A program made the translations under genes and the position numbers. DNA of 64,000 bases, taken from the NCBI RefSeq assembly GCF_963678225.1, contig NZ_OY782764.1, positions 1,555,001 to 1,619,000 of the forward strand. Direction: 5' to 3'. Positions 24,866 to 33,980 of the stretch are shown here, piece by piece. Within the stretch, counting starts at the first letter, position 1. Every line of letters starts with the position of its first letter. The notes under the pieces are model-generated. The model did no database searches, was not told the origin of the DNA, and saw only the letters and a program-made list of their open reading frames with translations. This DNA is from an uncultured Cohaesibacter sp. (GTDB lineage: Bacteria > Pseudomonadota > Alphaproteobacteria > Rhizobiales > Cohaesibacteraceae).

Positions 24866-25459
24866 ATGAGCAACTCAGACGGCTTGATGGGAAAGTGTTT
24901 TTCTCTGCACTCCTCTTTGGGAACGAGCCTGCTGCAGATAATTGGTTTGGTGCTTGCAGTCTCCATGGCCAATGCTGCTGACGCCAAGGCCCCTGCAAAC
25001 GGTAAAACGGTTGAGGCAGGAATAAGTTCCAACGAAAAAGCAAAAACAGTTGACCAGATCGACGCTAACAGTTTCTGCGAAAATATCTCCGATCTGGCGT
25101 CAGAACAGAGATATGCCTGGCAGCTGCAAAATCTCATTGCGCTGCAAAGCGACATAGACGGACGCATCGAAAAGCTCGAAGCACTCCGCGCCGACGTCAA
25201 GGGCTGGATCGCCAAACGCGACAAGGTGCTCAACGACGTCAAGGAACACATCATCACGGTTTACGAACGCATGCGCCCGGAAGCAGCCGCTGAACGACTC
25301 GCCGCTGTTGATGATCAGGTTGCCATTGCGCTTCTGGCCAAGATGAAGCCGCGCGTTGTGAGCGCCATTCTCAACGAAATGGATGCCGCCAAGGCATCGG
25401 ACCTGACGCAGGAAATGGCGTCGCTGGTTGAAATCAAGTCTGGAGAACGGGATCAATGA
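24866..25459 (+). CDS. motE: MotE family flagellar motor chaperone
   Basis: A 197-residue periplasmic protein: signal segment (cut near ANA-AD, about residue 37), a coiled coil (about 80-125, ALQSDIDGRIEKLEALRADV), and a C-terminal MgtE-N-like helical domain (AAERLAAVDDQVAIALLAKMKP). In rhizobia MotE is the chaperone for folding of MotC, the periplasmic motor protein, which is also encoded in this window. Start ATG with GAGG 5 nt upstream. Its stop overlaps the flgH start by 4 nt (ATGA). Confidence 0.87.
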   Translation: MSNSDGLMGKCFSLHSSLGTSLLQIIGLVLAVSMANAADAKAPANGKTVEAGISSNEKAKTVDQIDANSFCENISDLASEQRYAWQLQNLIALQSDIDGRIEKLEALRADVKGWIAKRDKVLNDVKEHIITVYERMRPEAAAERLAAVDDQVAIALLAKMKPRVVSAILNEMDAAKASDLTQEMASLVEIKSGERDQ

Positions 25460-26172
25460 CCACTCTTCTCACCAAAGTTCTGGTTCCGCTGTTCGGGATT
25501 TTTCTGCTTGCGGGATGTGCCAACAATCAGGAGAAGATCGGGGCGACCCCGGAATTGTCTCCTATGGGCAATGGCCTGCGTCAGCCGATGATCAATCCGA
25601 CGCTTGTCGGCTATCAGCCAACCCAGCGAAGAAGCTTTCATGCCATCTGGACCGAGGACCGCAATCAGTTTTTCCTTGAACCTCGCGCAAAGAGGGTGGG
25701 CGATGTCTTGACGGTTCTCATCAATATTGAAGATGAAGCGAGCCTAGACAATGCCTCTGATCGTAGTCGTGACAGCTCTGAGAAGCAGTCTCTGGGTTTC
25801 GGGTTCAGCCTCTTCGGCTTCGGCGAAGACGGTGAAGCGGATCTGGATGCGGATTCGAAAAGCTCAACCAAGGGCAAGGGTGCCATCAACCGCAAGGAAG
25901 AGATCGACCTTCAGATCGCTGCCGTCGTGACTCAGGTTCTGCCCAACCATAATCTGGTGATTTCCGGCAGTCAGGAAGTGCGCGTGAACGCAGAGGTCCG
26001 GGTTCTCAATGTAGAGGGCATCGTACGTCCGCGTGATATTGCTGCTGACAATGTCATTACCTACGACAAAATCGCGGAAGCGCGCATTTCCTATGGTGGC
26101 CGCGGGCGCATCTCCGAGATGCAACAGCCTGCATGGGGCCAGCAGGTTTATGATCGGTTTGTGCCCTTCTAG
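25456..26172 (+). CDS. flgH: flagellar L-ring protein FlgH
   Basis: A 238-residue lipoprotein forming the outer-membrane L ring around the rod. The signal ends in the lipobox LLAGC (Cys about 22). Family segments include FLEPRAKRVGDVLTVLI, NRKEEIDLQIAAVV and the C-terminal SGSQEVRVN and IVRPRDIAADNVI. It overlaps motE by 4 nt and is followed by fliL after 105 nt. Confidence 0.95.
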   Translation: MTTLLTKVLVPLFGIFLLAGCANNQEKIGATPELSPMGNGLRQPMINPTLVGYQPTQRRSFHAIWTEDRNQFFLEPRAKRVGDVLTVLINIEDEASLDNASDRSRDSSEKQSLGFGFSLFGFGEDGEADLDADSKSSTKGKGAINRKEEIDLQIAAVVTQVLPNHNLVISGSQEVRVNAEVRVLNVEGIVRPRDIAADNVITYDKIAEARISYGGRGRISEMQQPAWGQQVYDRFVPF

Positions 26173-26277
26173 GAAGCGTCTCCGCCAACCCGTTTGAGGA
26201 TGCGAGGGCCAGTCTCTCGCATCTGCTTCCGCACTCCCAATCCAATCATGCAAGTTTGAGAAGGATAAACCGCCAAG

Positions 26278-26784
26278 ATGTCGAATATTATGGTTCTGCC
26301 AGATGGTGAAGTGAAGGCCAAGTCGAACAAGTCTGACATGGGCCTGTTTGTCACGATCCTCATCATGACGCTTCTGGCCGCCGGAATTGGCGCTTTTGTT
26401 GGCATGCAACTGGTCAACCAGACCCGCCACATCGTTCTGGAAGAAAAGAGGGAGAGAGAGAATCCTCCCGTTCATGCGCTTTATGACAGCCCCAGCGAAA
26501 TCGTCGGGATCAAGCCGATCATCGTTAATCTGGCCGGGGTCGAAAAGGCCTTTGTACGTGTTCAGGGCTCCATTGTTTTCAACGAAGACGCAATGGAACA
26601 GTCGAAAATTCTGGTTAGCCAGGTTGAAAGCGACATCGCAGCCTATCTCAGAACCCTCAAGGTCTCTGATCTGGAAGGCGCGACCGGTCTGCAGAATTTG
26701 CGCGAAGACCTCAACCAGCGGGCAAAAATCAGGGCGGATGGCAGTATTCGTGAATTCATTCTCGAGACGATGGTGATCCAGTGA
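26278..26784 (+). CDS. fliL: flagellar basal body-associated protein FliL
   Basis: A 168-residue single-span protein (membrane helix about 22-44) with a periplasmic stomatin/SPFH-like domain ending in IREFILETMVIQ, the usual FliL finish. It surrounds the stator units and supports torque. It overlaps fliP by 4 nt (GTGA). Confidence 0.92.
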   Translation: MSNIMVLPDGEVKAKSNKSDMGLFVTILIMTLLAAGIGAFVGMQLVNQTRHIVLEEKRERENPPVHALYDSPSEIVGIKPIIVNLAGVEKAFVRVQGSIVFNEDAMEQSKILVSQVESDIAAYLRTLKVSDLEGATGLQNLREDLNQRAKIRADGSIREFILETMVIQ

Positions 26785-27524
26785 AAAGACTAGCTTACGG
26801 CCTCCCCTTCTTTCTGCTGCTTGCCAGCCCGGCATGGGCCCAATCGATTGATCTCAACAGCATTCTGCCAAGTGGAGAAGCCTCCGCATCAGGCCGGATG
26901 ATCCAACTGATCGCCCTTATCACGGTGCTGTCTCTGGCGCCCGGTCTCCTCATCATGGTGACTAGCTTCATCCGCTTTTCGATTGCCTTTTCCTTCTTGC
27001 GTTCGGGTATGGGCTTGCAATCAACGCCCTCCAACATGGTGATGATCTCACTGGCGCTCTTCATGACCTTCTACGTCATGGGACCAACCTTCGATCAGGC
27101 TTGGAAAAATGGCGTACAGCCGCTGCTCGATAACCAGATCACTGAAGCGCAGGCTTATGAGCGCGTGGCGTCGCCCTTCCGCTCCTTCATGCTGCAGCAT
27201 GTGCGGGATGAAGATATCGGCATGTTTTCCGATCTGGCCATCGCCAATCTCAATGCCACAGAGGCCACCTCGCCGGACGAAGTGGAGATGCGGGTACTGA
27301 TTCCTTCCTTCATGATTTCCGAGCTTAGACGCGGTTTTGAAATGGGCTTCCTCATCGCCTTGCCCTTTCTGGTGATCGATCTGATTGTTGCGACCATTAC
27401 CATGTCCATGGGTATGATGATGTTGCCTCCCACTGCCATTTCGCTTCCCTTCAAGGCGCTCTTTTTCGTGCTGATTGATGGCTGGAACATCCTCGTCGGC
27501 AGTCTCATTCGATCTTTCTTCTAA
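26781..27524 (+). CDS. fliP: flagellar export gate protein FliP
   Basis: A 247-residue core export-gate protein with a cleavable signal (residues 1-20) and four membrane helices. Hallmarks include RFSIAFSFLRSGMG, the MVMISLALFMTFYVMGP stretch and IPSFMISELRRGFEMGF. GTG start overlapping the fliL stop. A strong terminator follows at 27571-27603, closing the motE-flgH-fliL-fliP operon. Confidence 0.96.
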   Translation: MKRLAYGLPFFLLLASPAWAQSIDLNSILPSGEASASGRMIQLIALITVLSLAPGLLIMVTSFIRFSIAFSFLRSGMGLQSTPSNMVMISLALFMTFYVMGPTFDQAWKNGVQPLLDNQITEAQAYERVASPFRSFMLQHVRDEDIGMFSDLAIANLNATEATSPDEVEMRVLIPSFMISELRRGFEMGFLIALPFLVIDLIVATITMSMGMMMLPPTAISLPFKALFFVLIDGWNILVGSLIRSFF

Positions 27525-27570
27525 AGGGGAGAGTCTCTCTCCCTTTATCCCAAGGCAGCAAAGCCCTTTG

Positions 27571-27603
27571 GCCAGGCACTGTTTCAGTGTCTGGCATTTT
27601 TTT
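27571..27603 (+). terminator. terminator after fliP
   Basis: An 11-bp stem with one G-U (GCCAGGCACTG / CAGTGTCTGGC) and a 3-nt loop, followed by A and seven T. A smaller stem AAAGGGGAGAG/CTCTCCCTTT lies just upstream at the fliP stop. Confidence 0.9.
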
Positions 27604-27790
27604 GCCTTTATGCCGCGAGGAGGGCCGCAGATCTGCTCAGCTTTATCGAAAAGGCGAGAAAACTTCGCCGAAAATTTGAATTAAAACATAAAATAATAAA
27701 ATAAAATCAACAAGATAGGTGGTATTTCGACAGCTTCGGGCAAGCTTGGTGGCTTAAGACTGGACTATCGGAATTTGATGGAGAATCCAA

Positions 27791-28174
27791 ATGGAACCTG
27801 TCTATTTGATGAAGCTGGCAAATGCGCATCAGAATTGGCTCTCGGTTCGCGAGAATACGATCGCCCAGAATGTCGCCAATGCCAACACACCAGGCTATCA
27901 GGCAAAGGACGTGGAAAGCTTCACCGCGCTCTTTGACAAAGCCCATGTTCGCATGGCCAGCACCCAACCTGGACACATGACCGCCATGAATGCTGCAACG
28001 CGGAGTGTCGATGTTGAGAAGAAGGATAGCTGGGACGTCACATATTCCGGAAACTCGGTCTCACTGGAACAGGAAATGATGAAAGCCGGTGAAGTCGCCC
28101 GAGATCATACTCTGACAACGAATTTGATCAAATCCATCCACAGTATGATGTTGATGGCAGCGAAGGCACAGTGA
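27791..28174 (+). CDS. flgB: flagellar basal-body rod protein FlgB
   Basis: A 127-residue proximal-rod protein. The N-terminal rod-protein signature is ENTIAQNVANANTPGYQAKDV, with an amphipathic C-terminal helix. First gene of flgB-flgC-fliE-flgG-flgA-flgI, downstream of an AT-rich promoter region (27604-27790). Confidence 0.94.
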   Translation: MEPVYLMKLANAHQNWLSVRENTIAQNVANANTPGYQAKDVESFTALFDKAHVRMASTQPGHMTAMNAATRSVDVEKKDSWDVTYSGNSVSLEQEMMKAGEVARDHTLTTNLIKSIHSMMLMAAKAQ

Positions 28175-28590
28175 TGATTGATCCTCTTTCCGCGACATTT
28201 CGCATCTCCTCTACCGGATTGTCCGCGCAGGCAGAGCGCATGCGCGTCATTTCCGAAAACCTTGCAAACGCCCAGTCGACCGGAGCGACCCCCGGCTCCG
28301 ATCCCTATCAGCGCAAAACAATTGTCTTTTCCGAAGAAATGGATCGGGCAGCCGGTGCATCGCTCGTGAAGGTCAAGAATGTCGGCGTCGATAATGCGCC
28401 CTTCTCGGTTGAATATGATCCGACCAATCCGGCCGCTGACGAAAACGGGCAAGTGAAGATGCCCAACGTCAACACCATGATCGAACTGGCCGACATGCGC
28501 GAGACCAATCGCAGCTACGAAGCCAACCTCAAAGTCATGACCCAGACACGCAGCATGGTTCTGCGCACCATCGATCTGCTCAGGAGCTAG
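28174..28590 (+). CDS. flgC: flagellar basal-body rod protein FlgC
   Basis: A 138-residue rod protein with the N-terminal SAQAERMRVISENLANAQST signature and the C-terminal NRSYEANLKVMTQTRSMVLRTIDLLR-type helix. The start could be GTG at 28171 or ATG at 28174; the ATG is preferred. Either way it overlaps the flgB stop codon, indicating translational coupling. Confidence 0.94.
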   Translation: MIDPLSATFRISSTGLSAQAERMRVISENLANAQSTGATPGSDPYQRKTIVFSEEMDRAAGASLVKVKNVGVDNAPFSVEYDPTNPAADENGQVKMPNVNTMIELADMRETNRSYEANLKVMTQTRSMVLRTIDLLRS

Positions 28591-28592
28591 TG

Positions 28593-28946
28593 ATGATAGA
28601 CAGTTTGAATTCAGTATCCAGCCTGACAACCCGGGGCAGTGATTTCAACGGCGTTTCGGAAACACGTTTCATCAGCAATGGCGGTAGCACGGCTGCGATT
28701 GATGTGACCGGCGAGGTCGATGAATCGGGCAATACATTCGCTGACTATTTCTCCGGCGTGACCACCGATGCGATCAACACGGTCAAGATGGGCGAAACGG
28801 CTGCCATTGAAGGCATCGAGGGCAAAGAGTCCGTGCAGAACGTGGTGGATGCCGTGATGAATGCCGAACTGGCGCTGCAAAGCGCAATCGCCATTCGAGA
28901 CAAAGTTGTCGCCGCCTATCAGGAAGTCAGCCGTATGACCATCTAG
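28593..28946 (+). CDS. fliE: flagellar hook-basal body complex protein FliE
   Basis: A 117-residue MS ring-rod junction protein. The conserved C-terminal region NVVDAVMNAELALQSAIAIRDKVVAAYQEVSRMTI is diagnostic by its VMxAExALQ and RdKvvxAYqEixrM patterns. AGGAG lies 6 nt upstream of this ATG; a GTG one codon earlier overlaps the flgC stop. Confidence 0.92.
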   Translation: MIDSLNSVSSLTTRGSDFNGVSETRFISNGGSTAAIDVTGEVDESGNTFADYFSGVTTDAINTVKMGETAAIEGIEGKESVQNVVDAVMNAELALQSAIAIRDKVVAAYQEVSRMTI

Positions 28947-29027
28947 TGGCCCGGGGAGACAGCGGACAGGCTTCGCGGGTCTCCTTTGTCATGGATGTCA
29001 CGTTATATTTCAGATCGAGGGAAAACA

Positions 29028-29816
29028 ATGAAAGCTCTTGCCATAGCTGCGACCGGAATGAGCGCGCAGCAGCTCAATGTTGAAGTGATTGCCAACAACA
29101 TCTCCAATATGAACACCACCGGCTTCAAGCGGGCGCGTGCCGAATTCACCGATCTCCTATATCAAGCCGTGCGCGTGCAGGGGGTTCCCAACCGCACCGG
29201 TGAAGCGCCGATTCCGGAAGGGGCTCAGCTTGGTCTTGGTGTGCGGGCTGCCGCTATCCGTAATCTGCACAGCCAGGGCACCCTGAACAACACATCCGGC
29301 ACCTTCGATTTGGCCATTGATGGCAAGGGCTGGTTTACAGTCAGCAATGCCGATGGTGACACTTTCTATACCCGCGCCGGGTCTTTCAATACCAACGGCG
29401 AGGGTCGTCTTGTAACTTCGGATGGTTATCCGATCGAACCGGCCATCTCGGTTCCCGATGGGACGACCGATATCGAGATCAACGAGACCGGTCAGGTCTA
29501 TGCCAAAATTGACGGACAGGACGCTCCTCAGTTGCTGGGGCAGCTACAACTGGCTGTCTTTGCTAATGATTCCGGTCTGGAAGCCAAGGGCGCCAACCTT
29601 TTTGCCGAGACCGAAGCCTCTGGCGAAGCGGTCGAAGGCAATGCCGGTGATGAGGGATTTGGTATCATCCGTCAAGGCTATCTGGAAGATTCCAACGTCG
29701 ATCCGGTTAAGGAGATCACCGCTCTTATCGCCGCCCAGCGCGGCTATGAAATGAACTCCAAAGTCATTCAGGCTGTCGATGATATGGCTGGCGTTGTAAC
29801 GCAGGGAATACGCTGA
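29028..29816 (+). CDS. flgG: flagellar distal rod protein FlgG
   Basis: A 262-residue distal-rod protein with start MKALAIAATGMSAQQLN and the rod signature NVEVIANNISNMNTTGFKRAR. The C-terminus DPVKEITALIAAQRGYEMNSK matches FlgG. GAGGGAAAAC precedes the ATG; the in-frame start at 28986 would add 14 unrelated residues. Overlaps flgA by one base (TGATG). Confidence 0.95.
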   Translation: MKALAIAATGMSAQQLNVEVIANNISNMNTTGFKRARAEFTDLLYQAVRVQGVPNRTGEAPIPEGAQLGLGVRAAAIRNLHSQGTLNNTSGTFDLAIDGKGWFTVSNADGDTFYTRAGSFNTNGEGRLVTSDGYPIEPAISVPDGTTDIEINETGQVYAKIDGQDAPQLLGQLQLAVFANDSGLEAKGANLFAETEASGEAVEGNAGDEGFGIIRQGYLEDSNVDPVKEITALIAAQRGYEMNSKVIQAVDDMAGVVTQGIR

Positions 29817-30328
29817 TGAGTGCGGCGCTACAAAAGTGGGCTCCGACCATGACTGAACAGCGGCACCGGCTTTTGTCTGTGCTGGGGGCGACAGTCATTC
29901 TTCTTTGCTTATGGGCACAGCAGGCACTGGCAGCCACCCCGGCGGTCACATTGCCAGTGCCCCGCACCACAATCGCGCAAGGGCAGGTCATTACACTGTC
30001 GGCCCTTGAAAAACGTCGTTTCAGAGCCAACAGGATCGACCGCTTTTCGGTGGTGCCCAATATCAATGACATTCTGGGCAAGGAAGCTGTGCGTCAACTG
30101 CCGGTCGGAGAGCCCATCCCCAAGTCGGCCTTGCGGCGACGCGAAGCCGTCAAGCGCGGCGAACCCGCTCAGCTGGTGTTTCAGGATCGCGGTCTGGAAA
30201 TCGTGGCCCATGTCGAGCCTCTAGAGGACGGCATCGTGGGGGAGATTATCCGGGTGCGGAATGTGGATACCGGGTTGATCATCGTCGGGCGTGTTGAAGA
30301 AAATGGAACGATTTCGATAGGGCCATAA
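29816..30328 (+). CDS. flgA: P-ring assembly chaperone FlgA
   Basis: A 170-residue periplasmic protein with a signal peptide (cut near ALA-AT, about residue 40 from this start) and an SAF-type beta-clip domain with TTIAQGQVITLSALE. It helps FlgI assemble into the P ring, and flgI follows by 1 nt. A later in-frame Met at 29849 (MTEQRHRLL) would give a more usual signal length and is a real alternative start. Confidence 0.9.
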   Translation: MSAALQKWAPTMTEQRHRLLSVLGATVILLCLWAQQALAATPAVTLPVPRTTIAQGQVITLSALEKRRFRANRIDRFSVVPNINDILGKEAVRQLPVGEPIPKSALRRREAVKRGEPAQLVFQDRGLEIVAHVEPLEDGIVGEIIRVRNVDTGLIIVGRVEENGTISIGP

Positions 30329-30329
30329 C

Positions 30330-31442
30330 ATGAAGATTTTCAGCAGATGCCTTGTGGCAGCCCTTTGCACCCTGTTTCTGGCAACAACTGTCAATGCAGC
30401 CGTGCGTATCAAGGATGTGACCTCTCTGGAGGGCATGCGCGATAACCAGATCATCGGCTATGGACTTGTTGTCGGGCTGAAGGGCTCGGGCGATACCATG
30501 CGCAACTCGCCCTTTACCGAGCAATCGCTACAATCCATGCTTGATAGCATGGGGGTCAATGTGCGCAACGCCAACCTCAGAACCCGCAACGTTGCCGCCG
30601 TCGTCGTGACGGCCAATTTTCCTGCCTTTGTAAAAAAGGGCACGAAAATAGATATCAACGTGGCCTCACTGGGCGATGCATCGTCTCTCTCTGGCGGCAC
30701 GCTGATCGCCACCCCGATGATGGGATCCGATGGCAAGGTTTATGCCGTTGCGCAAGGCGGGCTTGCGGTAGCTGGATTTTCCGAACAGGGGGCTGCTCAA
30801 TCCTTGCAGGAAGGCATTGCCACATCGGGCATGATCCCCAATGGCGCCATCGTCGAGCGGGAACTGGCGGACGAATTCATTAATCTGCGCTCCTTTGTGT
30901 TGCAGCTGACCAACCCGGATTTCAACACGTCCGTGCGCATAGCCGATGCCATCAATGCCTTCACGCGCGAACGCTATGGCGTGAGGTTGGCCAAGGAGCG
31001 GGATTTCCGCTCGGTCGTGCTGCGCAAGCCTGGCAAGGTCAGCGCCACACGCTTCATTGCCCAGATTGAAGGCTTGGTCATTCAGCCCGATACGCCGGCC
31101 AAGGTTGTCGTGGATGAACGAACAGGAACCGTCGTCATCGGCAATCATGTGCAGATCTCCACAGTCGCGGTTACTTATGGCAGCATGGTGGTGCGCATAA
31201 CCGAAAGGCCGATGGCCAGCCAACCAGAGCCATTCTCGGAAAACGGGCAGACAGTCGTCTTGCCGGACACGAGCATTGATGTAAACCAGGATGGCGGCTC
31301 CCTCTCCATCATAGGAGGGACGGACTTGCAGACCATCGTCAGCGGTCTCAACCGGATTGGACTCAGACCGTCAGGGGTGATCTCCATACTGCAGACCATG
31401 AAAACGGTCGGGGCATTGCAAGCAGAGCTTGTAATCCAGTAG
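30330..31442 (+). CDS. flgI: flagellar P-ring protein FlgI
   Basis: A 370-residue periplasmic protein with a signal peptide (VNA-AV, residue 22) and the family start VRIKDVTSLEGMRDNQIIGYGLVVGL. The C-terminal LVIQ end and TIVSGLNRIGLRPSGVISILQTMK-type stretch are typical. It forms the P ring in the peptidoglycan layer. Last gene of its operon; a hairpin and a terminator follow. Confidence 0.96.
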   Translation: MKIFSRCLVAALCTLFLATTVNAAVRIKDVTSLEGMRDNQIIGYGLVVGLKGSGDTMRNSPFTEQSLQSMLDSMGVNVRNANLRTRNVAAVVVTANFPAFVKKGTKIDINVASLGDASSLSGGTLIATPMMGSDGKVYAVAQGGLAVAGFSEQGAAQSLQEGIATSGMIPNGAIVERELADEFINLRSFVLQLTNPDFNTSVRIADAINAFTRERYGVRLAKERDFRSVVLRKPGKVSATRFIAQIEGLVIQPDTPAKVVVDERTGTVVIGNHVQISTVAVTYGSMVVRITERPMASQPEPFSENGQTVVLPDTSIDVNQDGGSLSIIGGTDLQTIVSGLNRIGLRPSGVISILQTMKTVGALQAELVIQ

Positions 31443-31477
31443 GCGAAGGGCTGTGTCCCCGGTCGCAGACATCAGAG

Positions 31478-31508
31478 AGCCAGAGACGTCCGTAGAGGGC
31501 CTCTGGCT
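31478..31508 (+). other. hairpin downstream of flgI
   Basis: Perfect 8-bp arms AGCCAGAG (31478-31485) and CTCTGGCT (31501-31508) with a 15-nt loop, about 40 nt before the true terminator. No T-run; probably a 3'-end stabiliser. Confidence 0.5.
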
Positions 31509-31549
31509 TGTGTCTGCAAGGAAGCACACCAACAGTGTAGGTTAATGAG

Positions 31550-31574
31550 AAAGGGCCGTTTAGGGCCCTTTTTT
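31550..31574 (+). terminator. terminator of the flgB-flgI operon
   Basis: Perfect 8-bp stem AAAGGGCC/GGCCCTTT with a 6-nt loop, followed by T residues, 108 nt after the flgI stop. Confidence 0.85.
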
Positions 31575-32071
31575 ATTGTCCTCTCATGTCAATTATGTCC
31601 GTTGCGTGCGGCTGAAGAAGAGCAGGCTAAATTGTCTTTTGGATATATTGGGAAACAGTTTGGTACCAAAGTTGGGCATAGGCAAATTTCACAATGTCAG
31701 TTTATCTGTACTAAGTAATATCACGAAGGAAGTTTATCCAAAGCATAAAATTTGAAAAGTTATTGTTTCAATGGTGTTATTGGATTGTGTGTAATATAAT
31801 TGTAAACAGTCATTAACTATTTCCAGATCCGTGCCTTGATTGTGTCAAAGTCGAGGCATAAATATCTAATAAATCGAGTGCATTAAGGCACTTGAATAAA
31901 ATCCTTCCGAAAAATAGCGCCACTTTTAGACATAATTCTACTAAAAGGACGCCCTTCTCATTTATATTTCTTTTTCCGCGCCTTCTGAAAGCTGTTTCGA
32001 AGCGTGTGTTTTCTAGTGACGGCAGCGCGTCATTGCAATACCTCTATATCTACCAAGAATGGAGTATTTCG

Positions 32072-32761
32072 ATGATCGTACTAATTGAAAAGCGAGAGTT
32101 GGTGTCTGACGGCTATACCGCCGGATTTCAGCGTGAAGGGGTGCCATCCATCGGTATTGTTCCGCAGGAGTTCGGCAGCTGGGTTACCAGTCTCTCAGAT
32201 ACAGATATCAATGCGGTTGAAGCTTTCCTTTTGGGGGATTGTGAGGAGAGGAGCAGTTATCCGGGCCTCATTCGTTCCCGTTGCCGCAAAACCCCTCTCA
32301 TCGCATTGAATGACAAAACCTCTCTGGAACAGACCCTGGACCTGTTTGCAGCCGGTTTCGATGATGTGGTCAGCAAACCCATCCATGTAAAAGAAATCCT
32401 CGTCAGGGCTGCTGTGATCAGCCGTCGAGCAGGAGTAGAAGCTGAAATGCAGCATGAAGAAGGCGATGTCCGCGTTTATTTTGACGGGCGTTCCCCAGAG
32501 ATTTGCGGTGAAGCACTCGAGCTTCCGCGTCGTGAGCGTCGCATTCTGGAATATCTCGTCAAGAACAGGGATCGCCGCGTCAGCCGCGCCCAGATCTACA
32601 ATGCGGTTTACGGACTGCTGAATGAAGATGTCGAGGAAACCGTTGTAGAAAGCCATATCAGCAAGCTACGCAAGAAACTGAAGCTGCGTCTTGGATATGA
32701 CCCGATCGATTCAAAACGTTATCTTGGCTACATGTTCAACGCGCTCTCTGAGCAAGGCTAA
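32072..32761 (+). CDS. ftcR: flagellar transcriptional regulator FtcR (OmpR-type)
   Basis: A 229-residue OmpR-like protein: an atypical receiver domain (1-115) and a C-terminal winged helix (about 130-225; LPRRERRILEYLVKNRDRRVSR, ESHISKLRKKLKLRLGYDPIDSKR-type). It matches FtcR of Brucella and Rem of Sinorhizobium, orphan activators of flagellar genes. The usual phospho-acceptor segment is not recognisable, suggesting phosphorylation-independent action. Start at 32072 with GGAG 7 nt upstream; the frame stays open to 31892 without similarity. It stands alone inside the flagellar locus. Confidence 0.9.
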   Translation: MIVLIEKRELVSDGYTAGFQREGVPSIGIVPQEFGSWVTSLSDTDINAVEAFLLGDCEERSSYPGLIRSRCRKTPLIALNDKTSLEQTLDLFAAGFDDVVSKPIHVKEILVRAAVISRRAGVEAEMQHEEGDVRVYFDGRSPEICGEALELPRRERRILEYLVKNRDRRVSRAQIYNAVYGLLNEDVEETVVESHISKLRKKLKLRLGYDPIDSKRYLGYMFNALSEQG

Positions 32762-33713
32762 GCATAAAATCAACCCAAGGCCTTTGAACCCGGCTTATAC
32801 TGGACCGGACCAAGAGCCCACAGGAGACAGAAGAAAATCACGGCAATTGGCCGTAGTCAGAATAAAACGAAATTATTTCAAGATTTGCACTTATATTGGT
32901 GTTTCGGCATGATGGCCGAAATGGAAAGATCTTCTCCCGACAGGCATCCAGCCCAGAGGGTTTTCAAAAAAGAAAAACGGTACATTGAGAGGCAGCATGA
33001 AGCGTGCTCTCAAATGCCCCGTCGTTGCTCTTCACCCCAGATGTGAAGAGGATGGACAATGGCTCATACCGCCTTGAAACGAGCCGTGGCAGGCTTCTTG
33101 TGCCTGAATGCAAGGATAAGTCCGCAGGAGCGAATAGCATGAGCCCCACCTGGGGCATGGCATTGCGATGCGCCTGACTCTAGCCAACAGCAGGATTGCG
33201 TTCTGAAGCAACCCGAGCTAGCGCCAATCCGGACACTTGCGCTTACAGCCAGATCCTGCGCCACTCCCTTAAAACAAATGACACGCTGGCCTAACAGCCA
33301 AAGCAGCCCAAAGAACCGCAACAGGCGGCCAGATGTATCAGGCTGCACTGTGAGGCGATTCTTGCGCCTTTCAGGCAAGGTTGGGTCAAGGTTGGCTAAA
33401 CAGCCCAGAGCGCGCGCCAACAGCCTTCATGTCGCTCTCAGACGCCTGTGTCAGAGGCAGGACACCGTTGGGGTGTCTCCTGGCTGATGGGGTATTGCAG
33501 GAATTGGGGGAGGAAGAAAAGGCGCGTAGCGGTCGGGCATCGGGGGAGAGGCGGCCGGACGTAGGCAAGCATTATAGCCCCGGAGGTGCGGTTCCATTGA
33601 GGCTTTATCATATTAAGGCTCAGAGCTTTGGAGGCTTGGGAGCCATGTCTGGCAACTGCTGCCTGTTTGAGACGGCATAGAGAAACACTCCACCTTTGGC
33701 AGAGGCGGGGTGT
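32762..33713. other. 952-bp gene-free block with multiple hairpins
   Basis: The longest non-coding stretch of the window, between ftcR (+) and fliQ (-). ORFs at 33064-33420 (-) and 33381-33680 (+) lack ribosome-binding sites and recognisable protein features. Perfect short hairpins occur at 32840-32854, 32902-32921, 33028-33050, 33143-33156 and 33461-33477. The part from about 33000 is GC-richer than the flanking promoter-like DNA. It could be a structured RNA, a decayed gene or a large regulatory region. Confidence 0.6.
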
Positions 33714-33715
33714 TT
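33683..33715 (-). terminator. terminator of the flgE-fliQ operon
   Basis: A 13-nt stem with one mismatch and one G-U (33683-33695 and 33703-33715) starts at the fliQ stop codon on the minus strand and is followed by TTTCTCT. Moderately convincing. Confidence 0.6.
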
Positions 33716-33980
33716 AAAAGCCACTCTCGATATGGTCGTAAACGATCTGGGTAAAGCTGGTGATCTGGGTGCCGATGAAGGTGCCGCTGGCGATGAGCAT
33801 CAGGAAAATGACAAGGATCTTGGGAATGAAGGTCAACGTCATTTCCTGCACCTGCGTCAAGGCCTGAAACAGGGCGATAGCCAGACCGATGACCATTGCA
33901 GCCCCCACAGCGGGGCTGGCTGCAACAATCACGGTCCAAAAGGCTTCTCGAACAAGATCGAGTGCATCAACTTCATTCAT
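33714..33980 (-). CDS. fliQ: flagellar export gate protein FliQ
   Basis: An 88-residue protein with two membrane helices (about 15-38 and 50-72). The AIALFQALTQVQEMTLTFIPK stretch is the FliQ signature. Part of the FliPQR export gate. Start codon overlaps the flgD stop by one base. Last gene of the flgE-K-L-flaF-flbT-flgD-fliQ operon. Confidence 0.95.
   Translation of the reverse strand: MNEVDALDLVREAFWTVIVAASPAVGAAMVIGLAIALFQALTQVQEMTLTFIPKILVIFLMLIASGTFIGTQITSFTQIVYDHIESGF

Larger units (their letters stand above)
31443..32071. other. gene-free region between flgI and ftcR
   Basis: Holds a hairpin (31478-31508), a terminator (31550-31574) and about 500 nt of AT-rich sequence before ftcR. 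A weak promoter-like pair TTGTGT/TATCTA with 17-nt spacing occurs near 31839-31867. An in-frame extension of ftcR to 31892 lies here but has no protein similarity. Confidence 0.6.

Noticed and set aside
33064-33680. ORFs of 118 residues (-) and 99 residues (+) in the large gap
   Set aside because: No ribosome-binding sites, weak or TTG starts, and translations rich in Arg/Cys/Leu without any family pattern. Treated as non-coding.
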